A DNA stretch of 64,000 nt from Amaurobius ferox (lineage: Eukaryota; Arthropoda; Arachnida; Araneae; Amaurobiidae). Shown here one piece after another: positions 38,322 to 52,834 of this stretch. The translations under genes were made by a program, and so were the position numbers. The number at the start of each line of letters is the position of its first letter. Position 1 is the stretch's first letter. The notes beneath the pieces were generated by a model, which saw only the letters and a program-made list of their open reading frames with translations, had not been told where the DNA came from and ran no database searches. The stretch lies in contig OX578137.1 in assembly GCA_951213105.1 (NCBI GenBank), forward strand, positions 82,196,679 to 82,260,678. The letters are read 5' to 3'.

Positions 38322-38866
38322 ATTTAATTTTTGTCATTTGTAACTCTATATTCAACTCTAATTATATTAATTCCTGTAATAAAATTACAAAGTTTTCTTA
38401 GATTTAGTAATTTAACTAAATATATTATGTCTTTTCTCATGTTGTATTCTAGTCACTATTAGATAACACTGTAGACATTATTAAGATTACGGTTTAGCAA
38501 CCTTACATTAAACTACTTTTGCATGATGCGTAAGTAGCTAAGGATTCAGTATGCGAATTAAGCAAATGTCATTCAACTAAAACTACTTTGATGTCGAGTG
38601 TTATATCTGCCCTGAGTAGAATGACATGGGAAAATTTATCCTAAAGTCTTAAATGATTATCATAGTAGAATTTTAACTAATTAAACATAACTCAATAAAA
38701 TAATTAAATTGTGTAATGATTATATATTCCAATTGCCAACATATTTCTAGTTAACTTTTTAAAATTTATTTGACAACTAAGACTGTGAATTTTAACTTAT
38801 CCCAATAATTTCATTTTACAGATATTAGACATTAAAGATACGTTGGTAATTACTAAATGTTAAATA
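38322..38866. other. No recognisable feature
   Basis: AT-rich sequence between family A copies. Confidence 0.5.
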
Positions 38867-39610
38867 TCTGATGTGGGCAGAACATGACTTTCCTTATATA
38901 ATGCAATGAATTTACTACTTCTACAGCAAAAACAATAGGTTATTCATATAGTAGATATATTCTTCCAAGATATTGAATTTTCGTCAACGAGTCGTCATTT
39001 TCATTGATTTAGCCTTATTTTTATCCATTTCGCGAGTTTATCGTTAATTTTGCAACATTTAAACAAGTCGCCAAGTTGGCAACATTCCACCAAATTCGTC
39101 GCCAAAATCTCGCAGAGCGTTATGGATGGCGAAAAAAGTTATTCTTACAGCAGATAAATGACTATTGGAGTTCAAATACAAAAGTATTACTCAAAGTATC
39201 TTTTTTCATGAATGGAACGAGTTCGATCCACGAGAATGATGTCACCACATTTATTGCATGATATTATATATGAAAAGTGAACATGTTTCTCAATAGGTAG
39301 TACTTTTTTATTTTACATGATTTTTTGATATTTTTTTAAATGTGCAATATCTCGAGAACGGTTCATGCTAGCGTTCTAAAATTTGTGTCAATCTTTTTCT
39401 AATGAAAAATTACATACGAAATATCTATTTGCGTAACTTTATTAAAGGTTTTGATTTTTAATGATTTTTTCAAAATTTGACTCGAAAAGTTAGGGGGGTT
39501 CTGAGCATTCGATTGCGCATGAAAACAATAGTCTTCCAGTGTTTACGGATTGTAATTTTTGTACCAAATTTCGTTCGAATCAATCCATTCGTTCGTCAGA
39601 TATCGTCTCC

Positions 39611-39647
<37 letters not shown>

Positions 39648-39773
39648 TCACCTCCAAAACGTTCGACTCGTTATCAAGGAACTTGAAACGTGCTCTCCCG
39701 TCAAAAACTCGAATTCGAATTTTCGACCCTGTCACAATACTTTCCTTATACATTATGTATATAAGGAAAGTAA
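38867..39773 (+). mobile_element. Family A dispersed element (short form), complete
   Basis: TCTGATGTGGGCAGAACATG start, (CA)n at 39612-39648, ATGTATATAAGGAAAGTAA end. The cleanest plus-strand example of both termini. Confidence 0.92.
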
Positions 39774-39853
39774 AAATATCAGTAAAAATGTCTGTAATTT
39801 CGATTTTGAAGTTATTTTTGGTGCGATAAGAACTGTTTTTAGAAACTTATAGA

Positions 39854-39856
<3 letters not shown>

Positions 39857-39902
<46 letters not shown>
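39857..39902. repeat. (TA)n microsatellite
   Basis: TA tract ~80 bp after a family A element. Confidence 0.95.
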
Positions 39903-40625
39903 TTGTGTGATAAATCTTCGTTCTAAATCTAATCCATACGCAATTCTTTATTCGTAGGTATATTAACAATTCTGTATTCGTAGCCACAGTAACTTTCCTG
40001 CATTCGTGTTACGTGCATAAAATGAAATTTCAGAGCTGAAGTTTAAATGGGTAAAAAAATGTAAATTAATCACACCATATCAGGTCATGCTAATTTCCAA
40101 ATATTACTATTTGTTCTCTGTGACTACTGATTCTATGTAAAGGGCAGTTTATGACATAATTATGCACAAATGCGTCATTAGCATGGGCGGGGCGACAGAG
40201 CAACAATAAAAAACTCATTTGAATAACATTGCAATGGAATCATTACTGTCTGTTGCATAACTAATAAAATCGATTTTGAATCTTTTCATAATATTTAAAT
40301 GTACTATATATTAGTTATTCGACATGATGTAAGTTGAAATGAAGATGATTTTTTTGAAATAACATTTAATGTATAGTATAATTTAATAATTATAGATTGA
40401 TCCATCAATCTGAATGTCGAGCTTCTGTGTCACAAATGTCTATGTACATAAGTTCCAATCCTAGAAAAGTGATTGTTAATACGTTTGTTTTTTCTTTTTG
40501 TATTCACTGAGTTGAATGATGTCCCTTGATCAGAATATTTTAGTTGATCTTTCCCTAAGCTTATAAATCATGCAATATAGAATTAATAAAAACCTATTAA
40601 AATGTCTAAGAAAATAGTCTTCCCT
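39903..40625. other. No recognisable feature
   Basis: AT-rich. Nothing identified. Confidence 0.5.
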
Positions 40626-41000
40626 AACAGCATTTTTTTCACAGTGACGTAAAATTTACGTTACACTGAGATTTGGGACGTCACAGGACGTAGCAGTACG
40701 TCTGGGCAATATCATATTGAGGACACAGCGAAGATGTTTTGGTCATTTTCATAGTTGTTTATGACATATTAACTTGTGTGTGCCGTAGTTATCATTGTAA
40801 TGTCGTTACATTGTTACGTGTTAATTAAATTGTGGTAACCTCACAGAATATAGTCACGATGAAGTTGCAAAATTACTATTACAAAACGTCGCATAGAAGT
40901 TACAAATATGATGTCACAATGTGACTCAGATGTCACGCGACTACAACGTCACTGTCACACATGTGACGATCTTTGCAGTGAGGGTTGTGACGTTAGTCTT
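40626..41000. repeat. ACGT/CRE-motif-rich tract, possible MITE
   Basis: A ~370 bp tract dense in TGACGT, ACGTCAC, TTACGT and GTGAC motifs (for example CAGTGACGTAAAATTTACGT, GGGACGTCACAGGACGTAG, CAACGTCACTG, TGTGACGTTAG). CACAGTGACG near the left and CGATCTTTGCAGTG near the right could be remnants of hAT-like CAGTG termini. No frame. Confidence 0.4.
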
Positions 41001-41534
41001 ACGCAGTTTCTAATTTCCTAGTTTTCATTCCATTTATAGTTATTTTCTTTCAAGGGATATTACAATCAATAACTCGAAATTGACATCAGTGTTTAGATGT
41101 ATTACGTGATTATATCGTGCACAAACTGCAACTAATTTGTAAAATGTAAACTTTGATCCAATTTTAATGCAATTATGCATTTTAACCCTTACGTCAATGG
41201 CTGAATATATTTCTATCCATTTTACCACATAGTGTGTTAGTTCTAATTGAAATATATGGAAATTAATTTAAATTCCTTATTATTTGCAAGATAACTAACT
41301 GATTGGTGTAATTGTCAGAAATGTTGCAAATGATATTATTCTGTTTTTGTGCATGAAATAATATTATAACTTTAACTTGTCTCCAGGTATCTAGATTCCC
41401 TTATTTTTTTCTACAAATGTACCAAACTTTATATTTCTATATATTATAAGTTTTGCAATACAAGACAGAGATTCTCGAGAAACGTAAAATTTGTCAAACA
41501 GCGGCGTTGGCCTCAGCTACTTTTTTAAAACTTC
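41001..41534. other. No recognisable feature
   Basis: AT-rich. Nothing identified. Confidence 0.5.
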
Positions 41535-42525
41535 CCAACTCACTTGAAAAGTGTTTATGACTTTGTTCCTTTTGACTGTCTCCCGTTCGCACGATATCTG
41601 CTATAAAAATGACTTTATCAAAATGAAACCTTAGTATATTGTTCAGACCTTCTGTGTGACATATGGGAGTATAAAGGAATAATATCACCCAATTAGTTTC
41701 GGATTCAACCCTCATTGACAAAGTGAAATACATTAAACCCTATTGGACCCAATATTTCAAACATTATTTAGCAAAGTTAAAATCCACTAACTTTTTTGAA
41801 AATTTTAGGAAATATTCAAAATATCTCTAAAATAACTAAAGAAATTTAAGCAAACTATATTCCGTAGTTTTTAAATTAAAATTAAAAATAATATTTACAT
41901 CCATATTATAAGAAGATATAGCTTGACTCACTTCAAAATAAACTATGGCATCCATCATTTTTTCCCAGTGTAAACATCGTGATTTTTAAAGTTCTTTTAA
42001 ATTTATATTTAGTGTTGCATCCGTCCTAAAACTTCTTTATTTTTGCGTATTCCATGTGCATCCATATTCTGCGACAACACGATTATAGTATTTTTTAGTT
42101 TAAATGATCATCAAACTTTGATTATTTCTACAATGAAGCCTAATTTCAATGTGTGTAGTATGTAAACGAATCAAGCTGTAAAATGACTTGTATAAGAATA
42201 GCTGAATTTTTTAACGCACACTTATTTAGCTCAGGAGTCTTGAATATATGTGATATGAAAAACATTTTCATTTATTTTACATACAGAAGCAGACTATTTT
42301 ATAGAATTGATTTTTTTGAAGAAGTTTTAAGCATGTAATTAGAAAGTACTTTTACCTCTATGGTTTTAAGTTTCCAAGTAAAATAAATTAAAGTAGTACA
42401 GTGATAATTTTAAAAATATCACCGTTGAATGTATCGCACTTTAGATTTTGACATGCTTAAATAAAATTGCATTGTGATTGGAAAGTGTTTCTAATCAACG
42501 CCTTATAAATGGTATTTCTTGTTCT
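41535..42525 (+). repeat. Family C dispersed repeat, full-length copy
   Basis: Starts TTGAAAAGTGTTTATGACTTTG, then CGTTCGCACGATATCTGC, ATCACCCAATTAGTTTCGGA, TAATTTCAATGTGTGTAG and GGAAAGTGTTTCTAATCAA near the end. Aligns throughout with 51773-52742. Confidence 0.8.
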
Positions 42526-42850
42526 TACTATAGAGCCATTAAAATTGTGGTCTATGTAGATTGTCTTGTATTTTGATGTAACACTCTTCAGTTCAAGTGT
42601 TTTATAAAGTTATTACACTTGGTTTATTCTTTTCTAACCTCTATAAATATTTAGATAAATGTAACTTCTTACTGCGGTGGTACGCCAGCTGTATCACTGG
42701 CAAACTACTCAGTCCTCTCTTTGTCTGGACAGGGTTACGCTCACCTATTTCCTCCCATTGAAAAGATTTGGGAACACTTATCCTAAGAATTTATAGATAT
42801 AAAGAGGAGAGGAAGCTTACACAGAAGAGCAGTATATATATATATATATA
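42526..42850. other. No recognisable feature
   Basis: AT-rich, ending in a short (TA)n at 42836-42852. Confidence 0.5.
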
Positions 42851-42896
42851 TAATCCAAGAAAAAGAAGATTTAAAGGAACTTGGGATAACCAAATG

Positions 42897-42990
42897 CTTT
42901 GCATTTAATGGTTGGGCAGGATTGCGACTCCCCCTCCCGTTTAAAGCTGCTTTTCCAGCCTAGGCAAACGCTCACGGTACCAATGCAAAG
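42897..42990 (+). other. Conserved structured core of pseudo-LTR (copy 6)
   Basis: Closing stem CTTTGCATT/AATGCAAAG (9 pairs), GGT/ACC, hairpin GGGCAG-GATTGCGA-CTCCCC (one mismatch), AAAG-CTG-CTTT, and the conserved strand drifted to ACGCTCACGG. Confidence 0.55.
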
Positions 42991-43221
42991 CAAAAGTTGG
43001 TCCCCAATGCGTGCTAATACGAAGGCACCCGGACACGGAAGAACAAGACAGCCAAACAGAAGGAAACTGGACCAAAAGTGATTCCTGCCCAACTCGCTAT
43101 CATATATATGTTCGATTTACGCATGCGTGCTTTCTTTTGGTCCAGTTTCCTTCTGTTTGGTTGTCTTGTTCTTCCGTGTCCGGGTGCCTTCGTATTAGCA
43201 CGCATTGGGGACCAACCTTTG

Positions 43222-43315
43222 CTTTGCATTGGTACCGTGAGCGTTTGCCTAGGCTGGAAAAGCAGCTTTAAACGGGAGGGGGAGTCGAAATCCTCCCCAA
43301 CCATTAAATGCAAAG
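43222..43315 (-). other. Conserved structured core of pseudo-LTR (copy 7)
   Basis: Mirror of copy 6, but the first hairpin is perfectly paired here: GGGGAG-GATTTCGA-CTCCCC. Confidence 0.55.
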
Positions 43316-43361
43316 CATTTGGTTATCCCAAGTTCCTTTAAATCTTCTTTTTCTTGGATTA

Positions 43362-43470
43362 CATTCTGCTTCGGAGTATAGAGCGGCTTGGCGCCTTTTC
43401 CTGAGTAGTGCCTTTGATTTTAGTGGATATGCATAGGAATTCTTTTTGAATTTGTTTACAGGCTTTTATA

Positions 43471-43514
<44 letters not shown>

Positions 43515-44040
43515 TGCTTTTAAGACGTATATGGTATAAACATTGCGATATAAAAATTGCCTAACAATACGATAATCATATTTTCCAGGTATTTATTTGA
43601 ATATTACACACTACTTCAAACATAAATTGATGCTTTTGCAGCTTTACGCTAATTAATTATGGCTGTTTATGTGAAACGTCATAAAATGTCAAAATAGTTC
43701 TAGCAGCATACAGAACCTGTGATAAAACGGGTTTCTCTCCGTCTTTAGGGCGGAGCCAAAAGTTAATATTTTGAAGAAAGCGCGAATGGAGGGTTATAAG
43801 ACAGACACGAATTTCGCTGCGGAGTCATCTGCCGTCCATTGCATACGGTTCTTTTTGTCTGGATAGCCAGCTGGTTATATGTAGCATCGGAAATATTATC
43901 AGGGTTTGCAAAGACTTTCATTAAGAAAACTTTCTTTTGATTTCAATCAGGCTAACTGAATATGTATCGAAGGAGCAAATCAATACAATTACAGCGTATA
44001 ACTCAAACACATGGACCGATAGGAAAATTTTGTGCGTGTC
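43362..44040. other. No gene; (TA)n at 43472-43512
   Basis: Contains a (TA)n tract. 43740-43880 is less AT-rich but has no open frame or motif. Confidence 0.5.
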
Positions 44041-44345
44041 AAAGTAGCTTATTTAAGGTGTATCGTAAAACCTAATTTAGTGCGATTTAAAGGAGTTTAT
44101 TTAGAAAGTGTCTACAGAGCATTTTTAGGATGTTTCAAATGAGCTTATTTAGGACACATTAAAAGAAATTATTTATAGTGTATGAAAAGAGCTTATGGCG
44201 TATCAAATTAGCTAATTTAGGGCGTATTAAAATAGCACATTTAGGATGTATTACCGCGACCCAGACCCGAGGGCCCGCCAAATATATGGCCGAGCATCCA
44301 AATCTCGGGCCGGATATTAAAAGAGCTTATATAACCGCGTAGAGG
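44040..44345 (+). repeat. Degenerate minisatellite (family G) with GC-rich interruption
   Basis: About nine ~31-nt units resembling AAAGAGCTTATTTAGGGCGTATC (44045-44250 and 44315-44335). They are interrupted at 44253-44315 by a GC-rich block (CGACCCAGACCCGAGGGCCC.., CTCGGGCCGG). The same unit and a related downstream sequence recur at 48095-48300. Confidence 0.65.
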
Positions 44346-45005
44346 ATAAAATACGTATTGTGAATATAATACGAAGTCATTTTATACCATAATTTTCGAT
44401 GTGCCCAGCACAGGAACCGAGACTCATTGCTTTCACTGGCAATGACCTAATATGTGGTTAGGTACTTATTTAGGACACAACATATGTTTGGGTGTGTTTT
44501 GCAATTTAAGTGTGTGCTCGCGTGAGGGCGACTCTGAATTTCGGAAATGTAATGAATTAATTCAATTAATACCTTGCAACTCCGGCTACAGTTTCTAATC
44601 TTCCATAAATGTTCAATTGATGTAGGTTATTTAAAATCATGGTTACAGGTTATCATTTGTGTGTTTTAACTAGAAATCTGAAGTTTTAAGTTGAATATTT
44701 TCAATTTTTACTTCTGCATTAAAATTTAAACGTTCACATTTGAAGTGGTTCGTGTGAATGTAATTCAAAGTGAATGTAATTAATATTTTCGCAAACTTAT
44801 TTTTTTGCTTCCTAAATTTAGACCCTTAATCTCTAACAGACTACCTATGCAGATAAATGTTTTACACTCAATTATGTACCATGCTCATAAAATAGTTCCT
44901 ATGCTCTATCAGACTTTTTATAAGACATATATAACAAGATAATTCGTTGCATTTATTAAAATATTGAAACAGATAAGGGTAAGCATAATAACTAATTACA
45001 GATAG

Positions 45006-45006
<1 letters not shown>
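44346..45006. other. No recognisable feature
   Basis: Begins with the family G downstream segment (TTCGATGTGCCCAGCACAGG), then AT-rich sequence. Confidence 0.5.

Positions 45007-45054
<48 letters not shown>
45007..45054. repeat. (TA)n microsatellite (left of Tigger)
   Basis: The Tigger element begins exactly where this tract ends. Confidence 0.97.
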
Positions 45055-47842
<2,788 letters not shown>

Positions 47843-48094
47843 GTATATATATATATATGTTTAAACTTTTTTAGAAAATTTTGATGATTTAAAAGCAAAT
47901 TATATTTAGAAAGAAGTGAAGTTTAAATACATCCTATGTATGCATTATCTGACGTTTAATTAGATTAATTAGGATTAGAAATGACATTATTCCAATGCTG
48001 TAGATAAACACGTCTACGAATAAATAGGGAGGGGACAGTATGCGAAAATGTCAATAATATTCCAAAGACATATGGCAAAAAACATATTATGAGA

Positions 48095-48260
48095 GTATCA
48101 CATGAGCTTATTGAGGGAGTATCAAAATACTTTATTTCGTGGATATCAAAAGAGCGTATTTAGAACCCATAAAATAGATTATTCCGGGCGTATAAATACT
48201 TATTGAGGGTTTATTCAAAGAGCTAAATAAGGGCGTATCAAAAGTGCTTTTGCATTCCAA
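48095..48260 (+). repeat. Degenerate minisatellite (family G), second locus
   Basis: About five ~31-nt units like CAAAAGAGCGTATTTAGAAC / AAGAGCTAAATAAGGGCGTA. Confidence 0.65.
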
Positions 48261-48284
48261 GAAGAGGTTAAAGTACGAATTTAT

Positions 48285-48560
48285 GATGAAATATCAGTCG
48301 TGTTGTAGCGAACATTCGATGTGACCTGCGGCAGGGACGCGGCAACCCGGTGGTTGCCGTGCGGAATTGCACTCGGACGACCCGAATCCTTCCCCTACCC
48401 AAGCTGTAGCCGTATCCACACGGAGTATGATCACCCGACCGTCGAAATTGCTGCTCAAGTCTGAGGACGAGTCGGACGGTCTGGGATTTCGACGGAGTAT
48501 GATCACGTTATGCATGTGGGGCTTACGTCCTTTCAAGAAGTTGGTGATATATGAAAAAGT
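48285..48560. other. GC-rich island, unidentified
   Basis: Markedly GC-rich for this window (GACCTGCGGCAGGGACGCGG, CCGGTGGTTGCCGTGCGG). ACGGAGTATGATCAC occurs twice, 77 nt apart. Frames are open on both strands (80 codons minus 48294-48536; 65 codons plus 48367-48564, with STRSMITRPSKLLLKSEDE). The plus peptide vaguely resembles an LTR-polyprotein tail, but this is not firm. Confidence 0.35.
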
Positions 48561-50079
48561 GTAGGGTCCCTGTGAATGTCTCTCAAACTGGGTTCTGATT
48601 TAAATTGGATGGCACTTCTCTGCCGTCCAAATAATTGTCTTACACATTCGGGTAGATCGAACTGTCTGAGTCGAAGAACGGAGGCAGAATTATATGCCCA
48701 GAGACAGGATCAAGGCGTAATACTTACCTGAGCAGCGTATAACTGAGTGCCGTAGTACTGACCTGTATGTGATTAGGAATTGATTTAGAGTGCAGTATGT
48801 GCTCGAGTGTGAACTGTTTCAGAAGCCTGTAGTCTGAGCTCAATTTATAGAAATGTAAAGTCATCTTCTTGGTAGGACCTTTTCTGTCGCACTATTGATT
48901 GTATAATAATCAAAATACCGATTCATGAATTCTATTATTTGCAATAGTAGAAATATATTAACTTTGAAAACGTCTTCTAAAGCCGGGTTCTGTACGCAAA
49001 ATAAGTTAAGTTAGGTTTAGTAGTTCGTTTTTGTTTTAGAAATATTTCTATTTTATGGATATTTATATAATTTGCAAATGCATTCACATATGTAAATTGA
49101 TGTATACACTATAAGCAAGGACAACTTATAAATTTCATTATATCGGTACTGCAATGCTTTTAGAATATTATTAAACTTTTATCTACGCAATACCTTATAC
49201 TGATAAACTTTTATTTACGTAAATGCACTCGAAGGAAAAATGTCTCTTCCAAAAATTTTTCTAACAAAATCGTATTTCTCTGTAATTTAGAAGACTGAAA
49301 TAAAAGTTAGAACAGCTTTTTGACTCTTGAATTGTGCATATACTCAGAAATACCATCTATGAAATAAATAAAATATGTAGATACCATATTTTATGCATGT
49401 TTAATGCAATATCGCCTTTTCAGAATTCTAAATTATCGACATATCTTCTCTTCGTATCCTTAAAACTACTTGAAATATGCCATATTTGTAAAGTAACTCA
49501 TGCTTTTAAATCTTAATATAAGCATTTGCCCTTTAAGTTTCATCTAAAAATGCTTGCAAGAAGCCATTGAATATGAAAATGTATATAATGTATAATTAGA
49601 GTTTCTACAGAGAGATGTTTTAAATTCCGATGAAAACTGCTCATTAGTGAATATGACTTATTATGGTTTTGCATGTCTAGAATTTCGTGACTGATGCAAG
49701 GCGTTCTGAATTCATAGACATTTAAAAGTTAGTACTTGGTATGAGAATAATTTATGTATACTATAAACACAGAATCTGCCGATAGGGAGTATTTCTTAAA
49801 TTAGACTGGCGTTCCACATCTTTGGGTCGATATCGAGTTCTTTGCAATGAAATATTTTTGTTGAAATATAGTGTTGTAATAATATAAAATATTCCTACTA
49901 AGAGGCGATATTTTAAACTACTAACGTCTTATTTACATATTCATATTTCAAATATAATGTTTTATATGCGATCGTATAATAAATATATAACCTGTACGTA
50001 TATAATACCCGTGTAAACGAAGAGCCACCTATTGTGTGTAGTCCGGACTCAAATTCTAAGTAACATACTTCACAAAATA
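48561..50079. other. Mostly unidentified AT-rich sequence
   Basis: Apart from the candidate microexon at 48728-48762, no gene, repeat or motif was recognised. A 60-codon frame at 49334-49516 lacks support. Confidence 0.45.
48728..48762 (-). other. Candidate coding microexon (30-35 nt)
   Basis: Minus strand: CACATACAG | 35 nt | GTAAGTATT. The donor CAG|GTAAGT is a perfect consensus. Using the inner GTCAG instead gives a 30-nt exon (phase 0-0) reading YYGTQLYAAQ, a low-complexity Tyr/Gln/Ala peptide of the kind found in RNA-binding protein tails. Upstream stops in that frame limit the exon to this size. The pyrimidine tract is modest. No partner exon was found in the window. Confidence 0.3.
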
Positions 50080-50080
50080 T

Positions 50081-50566
50081 GTAGGTGGTTGAAAAAGTAA
50101 GGTAACAAGAGCTCTCACGGGTGCACAAATTAAATTCCATGTCTAGATAAGGTGTTGTATTGTTGCACGACAACGCCCGACCACATGCGGTCATGGTTAC
50201 AACTGATTTGGTACAGCGTTTGCGATGGAATGTACTGGAACACCTACCCTACAGCCCGAATCTCGCACCAAGCGATTTTCATCTCTTTGGACCGTTGAAG
50301 AAGTACCTGGCAGGTCGCCATTTCACAACAGATGCCGATGTTCAGGAAGCCGTTGTTGAGCGGCTCCTCGACCTGGACCCTGATTTCTTCTATGCCGGTT
50401 TCGATAGATTGGTTTACCGATGGAACAAATGCTTCGACAACCATTGTGACTATGTGGAAAAATATTACGTACCAGTGTCTTGCTAACTTTGTGCATCTCT
50501 TTGATTTCGTAAATAAACCTTTTCTCTCACAGGAGTTGTTACCTTACTTTTTGTACCACCCTCGTA
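50081..50566 (+). mobile_element. mariner element, internally deleted, both TIRs
   Basis: Terminal inverted repeats: AGGTGGTTGAAAAAGTAAGG at 50083 and the complement of CCTTACTTTTTGTACCACC ending 50560, both extending inward through TAACA and a CTCTCAC-type block. Flanked by TA-containing sequence. About 485 bp, against about 1.3 kb for complete mariners. Keeps the C-terminal third of the transposase gene in frame. Confidence 0.9.
50148..50486 (+). pseudogene. mariner (DD34D) transposase, C-terminal third
   Basis: Intact frame from just before LLHDNARPH to a stop at 50486. HDNARPH carries the second catalytic Asp, and YSPNLAPSDFHLFGPLKKYL the third. The spacing is 34 residues, the DD34D signature of mariners. 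The tail (GFDRLVYRWNKCFD, NHCDYVEKYY) is a normal mariner C-terminus. The HTH and first Asp are deleted between the left TIR and about 50150, so it is non-functional, yet the retained part has no stop or frameshift, implying the deletion derivative is young. Confidence 0.92.
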
Positions 50567-50915
50567 TAAACAGTAACGTACAGCCTTTGAAATGAGGATA
50601 CGATTTAAAAATTTTAATTACCTTGTCCTTCTGTTGGCGTCAGCAATTGTTAGTATGACCTAATATTTTTTAAGCCTCAGGCTTTGACTTAACTTTTATT
50701 TCTATGTACCACACTAACCTATTAAAAACTTACCACCTGTCACCGTCTCTTATCACATATAGCTTTGCTAACACGACAAAATCACATACGTCACAGTCTT
50801 GTTTTAATATGGAATTACAAATATAGCAGTTCTAGTCTTGAAAAAAAATTAAAAATAAAGATCAATGTAGAGCCAACACTTTCACCTCCTCACGTTTTTA
50901 CCAGTCCGTGAAAAT
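50567..50915. other. No recognisable feature
   Basis: AT-rich. Nothing identified. Confidence 0.5.
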
Positions 50916-51730
50916 TATGGCTCATCCAGAGATATTTAGCGATTGTATCACTGATTATGTAGCAAATTTTCACTTGGATATAAATCAGAAAGCTGTTTCA
51001 AAATGCATCGGCAATGAAACAACATCATCTGCAATATTTTGGAACTAATTTTTGATACCATGCACCCAATTGAGAGGAGAAAAACTGAACATAAATTAAT
51101 CCTACATAAATAATATTTTTGAGTTGAAAAATTTACTGAAAATGCTGGACTTAAAAAATTGACGAAATCTAAAGCAAATTAGTTTTTGTCTTCCAAATCA
51201 AAGGAATCAAATTCGTGCAATGAAAATTTCATTGTGCGATTGCTGACAGGTGGAACAGTAGTTGCAGTTTTGGATTGTGATAAGCTTTTTTAGCAAAATC
51301 TATGAATCGATGTTAGTGAATCCACAGGTGATTAACTGAAATCTCTGTGATAGCAAAAAAGACTACGCACCATGCGCTGTCTATACGCTTCGAGCGCTTA
51401 TGACTTCAAAAAATATACAGTAACTTTTCAAAGAAAAATAAAACACCAGAAGTGGCCAGTTGTTGATTGAAAGCCAGTAATACACACATACAAAATTAAC
51501 ACGACACACTAGACAAAATTAACAAAACACACGAAAAAAATTAACTGTATTGGATGTTATGGACGCACTGAATAAAATAGAAAAACAGAATTAGCAGTCG
51601 AGTGTGACAACTGCAATTAAATCCATAGTAGGAAACGTAAAGATATAGGGATTCGTTGATGTTGTTGAACCAGGATTGATGAGTCTGATTACAAACATAA
51701 TGGAAAATTGTGTACAGAAATATTGGACAA
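50916..51730 (+). pseudogene. Degenerate coding-like tract, unidentified
   Basis: Begins with ATG and 43 clean codons (MAHPEIFSDCITDYVANFHL at its start), then continues with interrupted pieces including LLTGGTVVAVLDCDKLF, MRCLYASSAYDFKKY and IGCYGRTE. Cys-rich bits such as VECDNCN hint at a zinc-binding segment but are separated by stops. It looks like a dead transposon or processed gene copy. I do not recognise it. Confidence 0.3.
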
Positions 51731-51772
51731 TAATTTTATCGTAACATTTTTAACATTCTCCAGCATTCTTGC

Positions 51773-52742
51773 AAAGTGCTTATAATTTTGGTCGTTCTGA
51801 TTGTCTACCTATCCGTTCGCACGATAACTGCAGTAAAAATTATTTTATCAAAATGAAATTGCAGTATATTACTGTTCAGACGGTTTGTGGGACATACGAG
51901 AACGAAAATGAATAACATCAACCAATTAGTTTCGGATTTAACCCGAGTTGAAAAAATTAAATGCGTTGAAGCATGTGGGACTTAATATTTCAAATAAATT
52001 TTAAGCAAGATAAAAATTAATAAGTTGCTTGAGAAATTTTAGGAAATATTCAAATCATCACATAAAATGCATAAAAAATTTTCAGAAAAATATCTTGGGT
52101 AGTTTTTTAAATAAAAATTGAAATAATAATAACACATATAATATATGAAAATATCACGTGATTCGTTGCATAAGAAAAATGGTATCCATATTTTCCCGTG
52201 TAGAAACAGAGATATTTAAAGAGTTTTTACATTTATATTTACTGTTTCATCAGTCATAAAACCGCTTTAGTTTTGCGTATAATCTGTGTATCTAAATTCT
52301 GTGCAAACGCAATTACAATATTTTTCCTTTTAAATGATCACAAAATTTTGATTATTTCTATAACGAAGCCTAATTTTAATGTATGCAGAATGTAAACAAA
52401 TCAAGCGATTGCAAGGTGAGTTGTATAAGAATTGCTGATGTTTCATACAAAATTAATTAGCTTTGGAGTCTAGAATATAAGTGATATGAATGAAATATTC
52501 ATTGCTTTTACATAGAGCGCAAGCCGATTTATATTTCGATGAAATCATTTGATTAAAGTTCAATTTTTTTCGTTAAAATTTTAAGTTTTCAAGTATAATA
52601 AATTAGTGTATTACTGTGATGATTATAAATATGTGAACACTGAATGCATCGCATTTTAGAGATGTTTAAATATAATTGCATTTCAGTTGGAAAGTGTTTC
52701 TTAATCAAAACTTTATGCATGATTGATCTTTCTTGATCTAGA
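51773..52742 (+). repeat. Family C dispersed repeat, full-length copy
   Basis: Aligns with 41535-42525 throughout: GTTCGCACGATAACTGCAGT, AACCAATTAGTTTCGGATTT, AATCAAGCGATTGCAAGG, ATGCATGATTGATCTTTCTT. Confidence 0.8.
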
Positions 52743-52834
52743 ATAAAATAGGAAGAGGTAACTTTATGTATCAACTTTACAACGTGTCAAACTGTGTTTC
52801 GTGGATGGCTACTGTGCAAATTCAAAATATTAAC

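Larger units (their letters stand above)
42851..43361. mobile_element. Near-perfect palindrome of Naiad pseudo-LTRs, 228 bp arms
   Basis: Left arm 42851-43078 and right arm 43134-43361 have equal length and only a handful of mismatches by eye, with a 55-bp spacer. Each arm runs from TAATCCAAGAAAAAGAAGA through the conserved core to GGAAACTGGACCAAAAG. (TA)n abuts the left end. Very low divergence implies recent formation or ongoing gene conversion. Frames on both strands mirror each other, so they are not genes. Confidence 0.9.

Noticed and set aside
42871..43341. Four overlapping open frames of 60-99 codons
   Set aside because: They are mirror images across a palindrome of pseudo-LTR sequence, with no codon bias or family resemblance.
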